From the NCBI GenBank assembly GCA_035249175.1, contig DATFGT010000004.1, positions 1-15,824 of the forward strand: DNA of 15,824 nt, read 5' to 3'. The stretch comes from 66-474 sp035249175. Its GTDB lineage: Bacteria; Pseudomonadota; Gammaproteobacteria; Xanthomonadales; Rhodanobacteraceae. The notes beneath the pieces are model-generated. The model saw only the letters and a program-made list of their open reading frames with translations, made no database searches and was not told where the DNA came from. Positions within the stretch are counted from its first letter, which is position 1. The number at the start of each line of letters is the position of its first letter. Shown here in pieces: positions 6,763 through 13,873 of this stretch. The position numbers and the translations under genes were made by a program.

Positions 6763-7787
6763 GCGCCCAGCACGCTTCCGGACTTGATCAGCGCGCGCTG
6801 GTTCTGCGCATCGCAAACCGCGTAGGCGAAACCGGGCTGGATCGCCCACGCACCGACCTCGCCATCCCGGTTCATCGCGAGGAATGCGACCTGGATGTCG
6901 CCTGCGGTCGAACGGTGCTTGCGCAGCACGCGCAGCACCGCTTCCTTGCAAGCCTCCTGGGGACTGCGACCCTGACGCATCAGTTCCACCACAAGGAACG
7001 AACCGGCGTTGCGGATTACTTCCTCGCCGACACCGGTGGAAGTCGCCGCGCCGACTTCGCCGTCCACATACAGACCTGCGCCGATGATCGGCGAATCGCC
7101 CACGCGGCCGCGCAATTTCCAGGCCATGCCGCTGGTGGTGCAGGCGCCGGCCAGCTTGCCGTGCGCATCCCGCGCGAGGATGCCAATGGTGTCGTGGTTG
7201 TCCTTGCCGCCGGGCACGCCGGCGCCGTAGCTGCGCACTTCGCTGTTGATCACCGGCTTGTAATGCGCGGTTTTCAACCACTCGCGCCAGGCCTTGTTCG
7301 CGGTCGGCGTCAGCAGGTTCTGTTTCTTGAAACCCTGTTCCAGCGCAAACTGCCGGGCGCCATCGCCGACCAGCAACACGTGCGGCGTGCGTTCCATCAC
7401 CCGGCGGGCCACCGACACCGCGTGCTCGATGTCTTCGAGACATGCGACGCCGCCGCAGTTCATGTCGGCGTCCATGATGCTGGCATCCAACGTGACGTGG
7501 CCGTCGCGATCGGGATAACCGCCCAGTCCCACGCTGTGGTTCTTGATGTCGGCTTCGGGCACCCGCGCGCCAGCTTCCACCCCGTCGAGCGAATGGCCGC
7601 CTCTGGCAAGAATCGCCCACGCCGCCTGATTTGCGGCTACGCCAAAATCCCAGGTCGAGACCACGCGCACAGCACCCTTCGTCGGCCTACTCGCCGTGCC
7701 GGCGTCGGTGGCGCCTGCGACGGGCGACAGCGCCGCGGCGGCGGCGCCCAAGGCGGCGGACTTGAGGAAGCGGCGGCGGTTGGTCAT
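6759..7787 (-). CDS. Tat-exported N4-(beta-N-acetylglucosaminyl)-L-asparaginase
   Basis: A 342-residue Ntn-hydrolase of the aspartylglucosaminidase family, which splits GlcNAc from asparagine, the last step of N-glycoprotein breakdown. The precursor cleaves itself before a Thr: here HDTIG with D199-T200. R228 and D231 in RVGDSPIIGAG and T251-G252 lie at exactly the distances from T200 seen for Arg180, Asp183 and Thr203-Gly204 in the Flavobacterium enzyme (Thr152). W46 in STWDFG fits the substrate-binding Trp. The N-terminus NRRRFLK followed by an alanine-rich stretch and SPVAGA is a twin-arginine signal, cleaved near residue 26, so the enzyme should act in the periplasm. ATG at 7787 has AGGA about 8 nt upstream. 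It is the first gene of the five-gene minus-strand operon. Confidence 0.92.
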   Translation of the reverse strand: MTNRRRFLKSAALGAAAAALSPVAGATDAGTASRPTKGAVRVVSTWDFGVAANQAAWAILARGGHSLDGVEAGARVPEADIKNHSVGLGGYPDRDGHVTLDASIMDADMNCGGVACLEDIEHAVSVARRVMERTPHVLLVGDGARQFALEQGFKKQNLLTPTANKAWREWLKTAHYKPVINSEVRSYGAGVPGGKDNHDTIGILARDAHGKLAGACTTSGMAWKLRGRVGDSPIIGAGLYVDGEVGAATSTGVGEEVIRNAGSFLVVELMRQGRSPQEACKEAVLRVLRKHRSTAGDIQVAFLAMNRDGEVGAWAIQPGFAYAVCDAQNQRALIKSGSVLGA

Positions 7788-7864
7788 GGGAGTCCTGGGC
7801 GGTGGTGGTTCGCGCGGATGATGCCACGATCACCCGAACGGCGGCATGACGCGAGTTGCGTATA

Positions 7865-7879
7865 TGGATATATAATCCA
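7865..7879. promoter_or_regulatory. Candidate operator palindrome between divergent operons
   Basis: TGGATATATAATCCA has perfect 5-bp arms TGGAT/ATCCA around ATATA. It contains the plus-strand -10 box TATAAT and fills the spacer of the candidate minus-strand promoter, so a bound protein could block both operons. The plus-strand half ATATATAATCCA matches 11 of 12 bases of ATATAAAATCCA at 13874-13885 in front of the IclR gene. Which regulator binds is not known; the local IclR protein is one candidate. Confidence 0.45.
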
Positions 7880-7883
7880 CCCA
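7871..7883 (+). promoter_or_regulatory. -10 box and likely start point of the fucose operon
   Basis: A perfect TATAAT lies at 7871-7876. No strong -35 is visible at 16-18 bp (TGACGC at 7847-7852 is the best), which fits activator dependence. The expected transcription start, about 7 nt after the -10 box, falls on the A of an ATG at 7883, so the first small open frame may be read as a leaderless message. Confidence 0.5.
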
Positions 7884-7933
7884 TGAAACGCGCGAATCCA
7901 GTAATCCCATTGAGCCGGAGTCCGGTTCCGTGA
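7883..7933 (+). CDS. Possible 16-residue leader peptide (or relic N-terminus) before the aldo/keto reductase
   Basis: The ATG at the predicted transcription start opens a frame of 16 codons, MKRANPVIPLSRSPVP, that ends in TGA at 7931-7933. The stop overlaps the GTG start of the next gene (GTGA, 7930-7933), as between genes further down the operon. The segment NPVIPLSRS resembles the usual N-terminus of this aldo/keto reductase group (PLGRTGL just before the LGFGTAP motif), while the reductase frame itself has about 25 unusual residues before VGPGFGTAPIGN. So it may be a leader peptide that couples translation, or a remnant of the original N-terminus separated by an insertion and frameshift. 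Coding status is uncertain. Confidence 0.3.
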   Translation: MKRANPVIPLSRSPVP

Positions 7934-9003
7934 CGACCGACGCAGCCTGCCGCGAGTCCCGCGCCGAGCACGAAGCCGGCGCCGGCTCGCATGGAATCGC
8001 AGCTTCGCGCGTGCGCATCGTCGGGCCCGGTTTCGGCACCGCGCCGATCGGCAACCTGTATGCGGAAGTCGGCGATGACCCGGCACGGATGGCGCTGGAT
8101 CGCGCCCTGCAACTCGGCACCCGCTATTTCGACAGCGCCCCGTTCTATGGCCACGGCCTCGCCGAGCGCCGGTTGGGAAGGGCGCTCGCGGGCGTGCCGC
8201 GCGACAGTTTCACGGTCTCGACCAAGGTCGGGCGACGCATCGAATCCGATCCCGCGCAGCGCGCGCCGATCAGCGACGGGTTCGCGGTTTGCGGCAGCCG
8301 GGCGGTGTTCGATTACAGCCGTGACGGCATCCGCTGTTCATTCGAATCCAGCCTGCTGCGACTCGGGCTCAATCGCATCGATATCCTGTTTCTGCACGAC
8401 GTCGGTCGCCTGACCCATGGCGAAAGGCATCCGCAGATGTTGCGGCAGGCCCTCGACGAAGCCTTGCCGGCGATGGCCGCCTTGCGCGCGCAGGGCGTCG
8501 TGCGGGCGATCGGTATCGGGGTCAACGAGGTCGAAGTTTGCAGGGAGCTGATGCCGCGCTTCGACCTCGACTGCATCATGCTGGCAGGTCGCTACACCTT
8601 GTTCGAGCAGGCGGCCGCGCTGCCGATGCTGGACGAGGCGCATCGCCGCGGGGTGAAGGTGATCATCGCCGCACCGTACAACTCCGGCCTGCTCGGCGAT
8701 CCGCATGCCCCCGGCAAGACCTACGATTACGCGCCTGCGGACGCGGATACATTGAAGCGCGCGCACGAGATTTACGCGATCTGCCACGAGGAAGGCGTCG
8801 ATGTGGGCGCGGCGGCGCTGCAATTTCCATTGGCGCATCCGGCCGTGTGCGCCGTGGTTGCCGGCATGCGCAACGTAATGGAAGTCGAAAGCACGATCGC
8901 GCGCAGCAGCCAGCGGCTTCCTGCGCGCGTGTGGCGCAGACTGCAGGCCGCTGGAATCATCAATGCCGCGGCGCCGATGCCCGCCGTGGATGTGCCTCGG
9001 TGA
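7930..9003 (+). CDS. Aldo/keto reductase, probable L-fucose (D-threo-aldose) 1-dehydrogenase
   Basis: A 357-residue aldo/keto reductase of the pyridoxal/L-fucose dehydrogenase group. The catalytic tetrad is D68 and Y73 (in YFDSAPFYG), K99 (VSTKVG) and H156 (LFLHDVGR). GPGFGTAPIGNLY (32-44) is the typical N-terminal strand motif, though it usually begins nearer residue 15; here about 25 extra residues precede it. It would oxidise L-fucose to L-fuconolactone with NAD(P)+, the first step of the non-phosphorylative pathway whose next enzymes follow directly. The GTG start at 7930 has CGGAG ending 9 nt upstream and overlaps a 16-codon upstream frame. Its TGA overlaps the next GTG (GTGA, 9000-9003). 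Exact sugar specificity is inferred from the operon. Confidence 0.87.
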   Translation: MTTDAACRESRAEHEAGAGSHGIAASRVRIVGPGFGTAPIGNLYAEVGDDPARMALDRALQLGTRYFDSAPFYGHGLAERRLGRALAGVPRDSFTVSTKVGRRIESDPAQRAPISDGFAVCGSRAVFDYSRDGIRCSFESSLLRLGLNRIDILFLHDVGRLTHGERHPQMLRQALDEALPAMAALRAQGVVRAIGIGVNEVEVCRELMPRFDLDCIMLAGRYTLFEQAAALPMLDEAHRRGVKVIIAAPYNSGLLGDPHAPGKTYDYAPADADTLKRAHEIYAICHEEGVDVGAAALQFPLAHPAVCAVVAGMRNVMEVESTIARSSQRLPARVWRRLQAAGIINAAAPMPAVDVPR

Positions 9004-9746
9004 GCGCGCGGCTCGAAGGCAAGCGTTCCCTGGTGACCGCGGCCGGGGCGGGTATCGGCCGTGCGACGGCGCTGGCATTCGCGCGCGAGGGTGCGGAAGT
9101 GCTGGCCACCGACATCGATGCTTCGGCATTGCGGTCGCTGGGCGCGGAAAACGACGTTATACGCACCGCGTTGCTCGACGTCACCGATGCCGCGCAGATT
9201 GCATCGCTGGTGGAAGCGAATCCTGTGGTCGACGTGCTGTTCAACTGCGCGGGCTACGTGCACGCGGGGACCATCCTCGATACCGATGAGGCCGCATGGC
9301 GGCGTTCGTTCGCGATCAACGTCGATTCGATGTTCCGTCTCTGCAAGGCGGTGCTGCCCGGCATGCTCGATCGCGGGCGCGGCAGCATCGTCAACATGGC
9401 GTCCGTCGCGTCCAGCGTGAAAGGCGTGCCCAACCGTTTTGCGTACGGCGCGACCAAGGCCGCGGTGATGGGGCTGACGAAGGCCATCGCGGCGGACTAC
9501 GTGGCGTGCGGCGTGCGTTGCAACGCGATCTGTCCCGGCACCGTGAAAACGCCGTCGCTGGAACAGCGCGTCGCCGCGCTGGGCGGTGATCGCGACGTCG
9601 TCTGGAAAAGTTTCATCGATCGTCAGCCGATGGGGCGACTGGGCGAACCGGACGAGATCGCCGCGCTGGCGGTATATCTCGCTTCCGACGAAGCCTCGTT
9701 CACCACCGGCGCGATCCACGTGATCGACGGCGGTTGGACCGATTAG
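9000..9746 (+). CDS. SDR-family 2-keto-3-deoxy-L-fuconate dehydrogenase
   Basis: A 248-residue short-chain dehydrogenase. The cofactor motif is TAAGAGIG (13-20), with an Asp-rich TDID (37-40) that favours NAD+; NCAG (82-85) follows. The catalytic set is S135, Y149 and K153 (YGATK), and CPGTVKTPS (178-186) is typical. The region VASSVKGVPNRFAYGATKA closely resembles the BDH2/DHRS6 group, which includes the Xanthomonas 2-keto-3-deoxy-L-fuconate dehydrogenase. It would oxidise KDF at C4 to 2,4-diketo-3-deoxy-L-fuconate. The position just before the matching hydrolase and the fuconate dehydratase supports this. GTG at 9000 overlaps the reductase stop by 4 bases and starts the protein at the conserved spacing before the glycine motif. 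Confidence 0.9.
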   Translation: MSARLEGKRSLVTAAGAGIGRATALAFAREGAEVLATDIDASALRSLGAENDVIRTALLDVTDAAQIASLVEANPVVDVLFNCAGYVHAGTILDTDEAAWRRSFAINVDSMFRLCKAVLPGMLDRGRGSIVNMASVASSVKGVPNRFAYGATKAAVMGLTKAIAADYVACGVRCNAICPGTVKTPSLEQRVAALGGDRDVVWKSFIDRQPMGRLGEPDEIAALAVYLASDEASFTTGAIHVIDGGWTD

Positions 9747-9757
9747 GGGAACTGCGG

Positions 9758-10603
9758 ATGAAGCTGGTGCGCCACGGAAACGCGGGTCGCGAAAAGCCGG
9801 GCAGGCTGGATGCGCATGGTGCGCTTCGCGATTTGTCGCAGGTCGTGGATGACATCGCCGGCGATGCGTTGACGAATGAGAGCATCCAACGCCTGCGCGC
9901 ACTCGACCCGGAAGCGTTGCCGAAAGTCGAGGGCACCCCGCGTCTTGGTGCACCGATCGGGCGCGTCGGCAAGATCATCTGCGTCGGCTTGAACTACGCC
10001 GACCACGCCGCGGAATCGGGCCAGCCGGTGCCGGAGCAGCCGGTGCTCTTCATGAAGGCGACCAGCGCGATCGTCGGGGCGTTCGATGACGTGGTGATTC
10101 CGCGCGGTGCAACCAAGGTCGATTGGGAAGTCGAGCTGGGCGTGGTGATCGGCGACGCCGCGCGCAACGTGCCGCGTGACACCGCGCTCGATCACGTGGC
10201 CGGTTACCTGATCGTCAACGACGTGTCCGAGCGGGCATTCCAGTTCGACCACGGCGGCCAGTGGGTGAAGGGCAAAAGCTGCGACACCTTCGCGCCGCTC
10301 GGCCCGTGGCTGGTGACGCGCGACGAGGTGCCCGACCCGCAGAACCTCGCGATGTGGTTGAGCGTGAACGGGCATCGTTATCAGGACGGCAACACGCGCA
10401 CCATGATTTTCGACGTCGCGACGCTGGTGAGCCATATCAGCCGCTACATGACGCTGCTGCCGGGCGATGTGATTTCGACCGGCACGCCGCCGGGCGTCGG
10501 GCTGGGCCAGAAACCGCCGGTTTACCTGAAACCGGGAGACGTGATGGAACTGGGCATCGCCGGGCTGGGCATGCAGCGCCAGCGAGTGACGGTGGCGCGG
10601 TGA
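9758..10603 (+). CDS. FAH-family 2,4-diketo-3-deoxy-L-fuconate hydrolase
   Basis: A 281-residue fumarylacetoacetate hydrolase-family enzyme. GKIICVGLNYADHAAE (71-86) opens the catalytic domain. The divalent metal ligands are E124 and E126 (DWEVELG) and D155 (VNDVSER); the KGKSCDTF segment (171-178) and STGTPPGVG (240-248) are standard. Residues 1-65 form the usual small N-terminal domain. In the bacterial fucose and rhamnose routes this type cleaves the diketo acid to pyruvate and L-lactate. The ATG at 9758 has AGGGGA (9745-9750) 7 nt upstream; an upstream in-frame extension overlaps the SDR gene and is not used. The TGA overlaps the dehydratase GTG (10600-10603). Function is strongly supported by the three pathway neighbours. 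Confidence 0.9.
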   Translation: MKLVRHGNAGREKPGRLDAHGALRDLSQVVDDIAGDALTNESIQRLRALDPEALPKVEGTPRLGAPIGRVGKIICVGLNYADHAAESGQPVPEQPVLFMKATSAIVGAFDDVVIPRGATKVDWEVELGVVIGDAARNVPRDTALDHVAGYLIVNDVSERAFQFDHGGQWVKGKSCDTFAPLGPWLVTRDEVPDPQNLAMWLSVNGHRYQDGNTRTMIFDVATLVSHISRYMTLLPGDVISTGTPPGVGLGQKPPVYLKPGDVMELGIAGLGMQRQRVTVAR

Positions 10604-11982
10604 CCATCGTGGGTACGCGCGGCGCACCTTCCCGCAAACGAGCCGATCGCGCGGCGCGGATCGTCGCGCTGGAAGTGCGGGACATCCGCTTTCCTACCTC
10701 GCGTGGGCGGATCGGCTCGGATGCGATGAACCATGACCCCGACTATTCGGCGGTCTACATCACGTTGCGCACCGACGACGCTTCGGAACTCGCCGGCCAC
10801 GCGCTGGTGTTCACGATCGGACGCGGCAACGAGGTGCAAGCCGCGGCTGTGCGTACGCTGTGCACGCTGGTGGAGCGCCGGGGCGTAGGCGAGGTACTGG
10901 ACGACTTGGGCGGTTTCGCGCGCAGCCTCACGGGCGATTCGCACCTGCGCTGGCTGGGCCCGGAAAAGGGCGTGATGCACATGGCCATCGGCGGCGTCGT
11001 GAACGCCGCGTGGGACATGGCGGCGCGCCGGGCCGGATTGCCTTTGTGGCGATTCATCGCCGGGTTGTCGCCAGAGCAGATCGTCGCGGCAATCGATTTC
11101 CGTTATCTCAGCGACGCATTGGCGCCCGACGAGGCGCTTGCGATTCTACGTGGCGCGCAGCCCGGCCGCGAAGCGCGCATCGCCGAACTGCTGCAACGCG
11201 GTTACCCCGCCTACACGACGTCGCCCGGCTGGCTCGGCTATTCCGATGAAAAGCTGGCGCAGTTGACGCGGCGGGCGGTCGAGGACGGCTTCCGCACCCT
11301 GAAGCTCAAGGTCGGCGAAAACCTGGGTGACGACGTGCGCCGATTCGCCATCGCCCGCGCCGCGGCGGGCGAGGACATCGCGATCGCGGTCGACGCCAAC
11401 CAGCGCTGGGACGTCGGGCCCGCGATCGAATGGATCAGCGCGCTCGCGCCGTATCGTCCCGCCTGGGTCGAAGAGCCGACCAGCCCCGACGACGTACTCG
11501 GCCACGCCGCAATCCGTCGCGCGGTGGCACCGGTGCCCATCTCGACCGGCGAGCACACCCATAACCGGGTGATGTTCAAGCAACTGCTGCAGGCGCGTGC
11601 GGTGGATCTGCTGCACATCGATGCCACGCGGGTTGGTGGCGTCAACGAGAACCTCGCGACCCTGCTGCTGGCCGCGAAGTTCGGGGTGCCGGTGTTTCCG
11701 CACGCGGGCGGCGTCGGCTTGTGCGAAATGGTGCAGCACCTCGCGATGTCCGATTTCGTTGCCATCAGCGGATCAATGGAAGATCGGGCGATCGAATACG
11801 TCGATCATCTGCACGAGCACTTCACCGAGCCGGTGCGCGTGCATGGCGGACGCTATACCGCGCCGACGGCGCCGGGATTCTCGACCGAAATGCGCGAAGC
11901 GTCGTTGGGCGAATATCAATGGCCGGAGGGACCGGCGTGGCGTTTCAACACCCCTCTCCCCCCGGGAGAGGGGCAGGGGTGA
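10600..11982 (+). CDS. L-fuconate dehydratase (enolase superfamily)
   Basis: A 460-residue member of the mandelate racemase subgroup, similar along its length to the characterised X. campestris L-fuconate dehydratase. The base motif KLKVG gives K235 and K237. Metal ligands are D265 (VDANQRW), E291 (WVEEPTSPDD) and E318 (STGEHTHNR). D341 and H368 (FPHAGGVGL) form the His-Asp dyad. All lie 17 residues after the Xanthomonas positions (218, 220, 248, 274, 301, 324, 351), so the N-terminus is 17 residues longer. It removes water from L-fuconate to give 2-keto-3-deoxy-L-fuconate. GTG at 10600 overlaps the hydrolase stop; an alternative GTG at 10609 is in frame. The C-terminus ends in TPLPPGEGQG, which is encoded by the hairpin repeat starting at 11951, so the native tail was replaced. 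Confidence 0.94.
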   Translation: MTIVGTRGAPSRKRADRAARIVALEVRDIRFPTSRGRIGSDAMNHDPDYSAVYITLRTDDASELAGHALVFTIGRGNEVQAAAVRTLCTLVERRGVGEVLDDLGGFARSLTGDSHLRWLGPEKGVMHMAIGGVVNAAWDMAARRAGLPLWRFIAGLSPEQIVAAIDFRYLSDALAPDEALAILRGAQPGREARIAELLQRGYPAYTTSPGWLGYSDEKLAQLTRRAVEDGFRTLKLKVGENLGDDVRRFAIARAAAGEDIAIAVDANQRWDVGPAIEWISALAPYRPAWVEEPTSPDDVLGHAAIRRAVAPVPISTGEHTHNRVMFKQLLQARAVDLLHIDATRVGGVNENLATLLLAAKFGVPVFPHAGGVGLCEMVQHLAMSDFVAISGSMEDRAIEYVDHLHEHFTEPVRVHGGRYTAPTAPGFSTEMREASLGEYQWPEGPAWRFNTPLPPGEGQG

Positions 11983-12067
11983 GGGTCCGGACTCGCGAGT
12001 GCGGGCTCGACGCGGGAGCCCCGAATCCTCGTCCGGCCCTGCGGGCCTTCTCCCGGAGGGAGAAGGG
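11951..12067. repeat. Dispersed palindromic repeat (two G/C-rich hairpins)
   Basis: Two outer hairpins enclose a GC-rich core. The first is CCCCTCTCCC (11951-11960), CCC, GGGAGAGGGG (11964-11973), then CAGGGGTGAGGG. The second is CCTTCTCCC (12046-12054), GGA, GGGAGAAGG (12058-12066). A small hairpin GGCCC-TGC-GGGCC lies just before the second. This resembles a dispersed intergenic repeat familiar from Xanthomonadales genomes. It lies between convergent genes, so its RNA hairpins could end transcription from either side, although no T run follows. The first arm is inside the dehydratase reading frame. No other copy is seen in this window. Confidence 0.7.
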
Positions 12068-12112
12068 AATGCAAGATCTCTCGCCTGCAGAGGAATTTGT
12101 CCAGAGCAAGAT

Positions 12113-12472
12113 TCAACCGTTACGTGTCGCCAACGGTTGCTTGAGCGAAAACATCCGCGTCATCGGCACCCATTTTTCGCCGGGCTTGGCGAACGGCAGT
12201 CGCTGCTGGAACCTCCACATCAACGCTTCCCACGCTTGCACGCGCGGGTTTCCGGCGTCAGCCGCGGCCTTGGCATCGGGCGAGAAGTCTTCCGGCACGT
12301 CCATCACCATCACCAGCCGGTTGCCGGTGCGGAAGATTTCGAGATCGCGGATGCCGGCGGTGCGGATCGAATCGACGATTCCCGGCCAAATGTTTTCGGG
12401 TCGGTGCCAGCATTCGTACTCGGCGATCAGCGCCGGGTCATCCTTGAGGTCGAGGGCGTAGTACAGGCGCAC
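12113..12472 (-). CDS. L-rhamnose/L-fucose mutarotase family protein
   Basis: A 119-residue protein of the RhaM-type mutarotase family (dimeric alpha/beta barrel). Recognisable parts are RLYYALDLKDDP (2-13), YECWHRPENIWPGI (18-31, with the conserved His), IRTAGIRDLEIFRTGNRL (35-52) and VMVMDV (53-58). It would interconvert alpha and beta anomers of imported L-fucose so that the dehydrogenase can use it. The name rhamnose mutarotase is common for such genes, but the neighbours here are all for fucose. GTG at 12472 is the likely start: AAGGTG lies 5 nt upstream and overlaps the fucP stop region, and the conserved protein begins there. It follows fucP by 10 bp, so the two form an operon convergent with the dehydratase gene. 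Confidence 0.88.
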   Translation of the reverse strand: MRLYYALDLKDDPALIAEYECWHRPENIWPGIVDSIRTAGIRDLEIFRTGNRLVMVMDVPEDFSPDAKAAADAGNPRVQAWEALMWRFQQRLPFAKPGEKWVPMTRMFSLKQPLATRNG

Positions 12473-12482
12473 GGTCGCACCT

Positions 12483-13781
12483 TCAGGTGTGCTGCGCGTG
12501 AACGCGTTGCATCGCGAACAGCAACACGGCCACGAAACAGCCCAGCGGCACCAGCATCGCGCGGGCGATGCCCGCTGCATCCGACACCGCGCCCATCAGC
12601 GCGGTCAGCACCGCGCCGCCGATGATTGCCATCACCAGCAGCGATGCGCCGAGCTTGCGATCGCCGTCGTTGAAGCCGTCGACGCCCAGCGCGAAGATCG
12701 TGGGGTACATCACCGACATGAAGAAGCTCGCGATGACCAGCGCGATCAGCCCCGGCAAGCCGGGCGATGCGACACCGAGTGTGCACAACACAACGTTGAT
12801 GATTGCGAACAGCGCCAGCAAGGTGCGCGGCGCGACCGCACGCATCAACGCGGTGCCGGCGAAACGTCCCAGCGTGAACAGCACCAGCGAGGCCATCAGG
12901 TAGTCGGCGGCGCGGCGCTCGGGCGTGCCCGGCATCGTGCCTTGGCAATAGCGGATCAGGTAACTCCACACGCCGACCTGCGCGCCCACATAGAAGAATT
13001 GCGCGGCGACCGCGGACAGGAAATGCCGGTCACGCAGCAGCCGCCTGAAATGCCGCGCGCCGCTGCTGCGGTCCGCTTGGCCTTCGCCGTGCGCGGGAAA
13101 CGGCACGATGGCGATCATCAGCGCGAACGCGACCACCACGCAGGCGATCACCAGATACGGCGTCTGCACCGTCAGGGACTGACTGACGAAATACGCGTGC
13201 CGCGCCGACGGCGTCATCGCGACGAGTTGCTCGGGGGTGTGCTCGATGCCGTTGAAAATGAAGTCGCGCCCGATCAGGACGCCCGCGATTGAACCCAGCG
13301 GATTGAAGGATTGTGCAAAGTTCAACCGGCGCGCGCCGCCCTCCGGCGGCCCGAGGACCGTCACCAGCGGATTGGCCGAGGTTTCCAAAAACGACAGCCC
13401 GCTCGCGATCACGAACAGCCCGCACAGGAAAATCGCGTACGTCTGCGTGGCGGCGGCGGGGTAGAACAGCAGCGCGCCCACCGCGTACAGGATCAGCCCG
13501 ATCAGGATCGCGCTCTTGAAGCCGAACCGGCGCATGCACACACCGGCGGGAATCGCGAGCAGGAAGTAACCGAGATAGAACGCGCTCTGCACCAGCCCGG
13601 CCTGGAAATCGCTGAGCGTGAACGCGTTCTTGAACTGCTTGATCAGGATGTCGTTGAGGTTGTTGGCGACGCCCCACAGGAAGAACAGGCCGACGAGCAG
13701 CGCGAACGCCAGCGGCGAAACGCGTGCCGGCGAGGCTGTTCGGGCATCATTCGGCGCGGTGGCGCCCTCGGAGGACTGCAT
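12483..13781 (-). CDS. fucP: L-fucose/H+ symporter FucP
   Basis: A 432-residue MFS protein with 12 predicted membrane segments, close to E. coli FucP along its length: LFFLWGVANNLNDILIKQF (32-50), FQAGLVQSAFYLGYF (59-73), LETSANPLVTVLG (132-144), RLNFAQSFNP and VQTPYL. The proton and sugar coupling residues are kept: D44 equals Asp46 and E133 equals Glu135 of FucP. This separates it from the GluP-like symporter at 4703-5995, which has Gln at the second site. It imports L-fucose released in the periplasm. ATG at 13781 has GGGAG 6 nt upstream. A promoter and an 18-bp palindrome shared with the divergent iclR gene lie in the 203-bp gap upstream. Confidence 0.94.
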   Translation of the reverse strand: MQSSEGATAPNDARTASPARVSPLAFALLVGLFFLWGVANNLNDILIKQFKNAFTLSDFQAGLVQSAFYLGYFLLAIPAGVCMRRFGFKSAILIGLILYAVGALLFYPAAATQTYAIFLCGLFVIASGLSFLETSANPLVTVLGPPEGGARRLNFAQSFNPLGSIAGVLIGRDFIFNGIEHTPEQLVAMTPSARHAYFVSQSLTVQTPYLVIACVVVAFALMIAIVPFPAHGEGQADRSSGARHFRRLLRDRHFLSAVAAQFFYVGAQVGVWSYLIRYCQGTMPGTPERRAADYLMASLVLFTLGRFAGTALMRAVAPRTLLALFAIINVVLCTLGVASPGLPGLIALVIASFFMSVMYPTIFALGVDGFNDGDRKLGASLLVMAIIGGAVLTALMGAVSDAAGIARAMLVPLGCFVAVLLFAMQRVHAQHT

Positions 13782-13844
13782 GATCGGCTCCCGCGGCCGT
13801 GACGGGTTGCAAGGGCAAGCTTGTCCGTTGGCGAGTCGTGTCCG

Positions 13845-13873
13845 ATACTAGCTTGTGATTTACGATGTTGTAA
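13845..13873 (-). promoter_or_regulatory. Predicted fucP promoter
   Basis: On the minus strand TTACAA (13873-13868) and TAGTAT (13850-13845) are 17 bp apart, a good sigma70 match. The -35 box lies within the palindrome 13858-13875. The leader to the ATG at 13781 would be about 58 nt. Confidence 0.5.

Larger units (their letters stand above)
7859..7887 (-). promoter_or_regulatory. Possible promoter of the glycosylasparaginase operon
   Basis: On the minus strand TTCATG (7887-7882) and TATACG (7864-7859) are separated by 17 bp. Both hexamers are partial matches, but the spacing is ideal and the palindrome at 7865-7879 falls inside the spacer. It would give a leader of about 65 nt before the ATG at 7787. 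Confidence 0.3.

Noticed and set aside
12489..13292. 267-codon plus-strand frame opposite fucP
   Set aside because: His/Arg/Gln-rich shadow; fucP is supported by full-length similarity and key residues.
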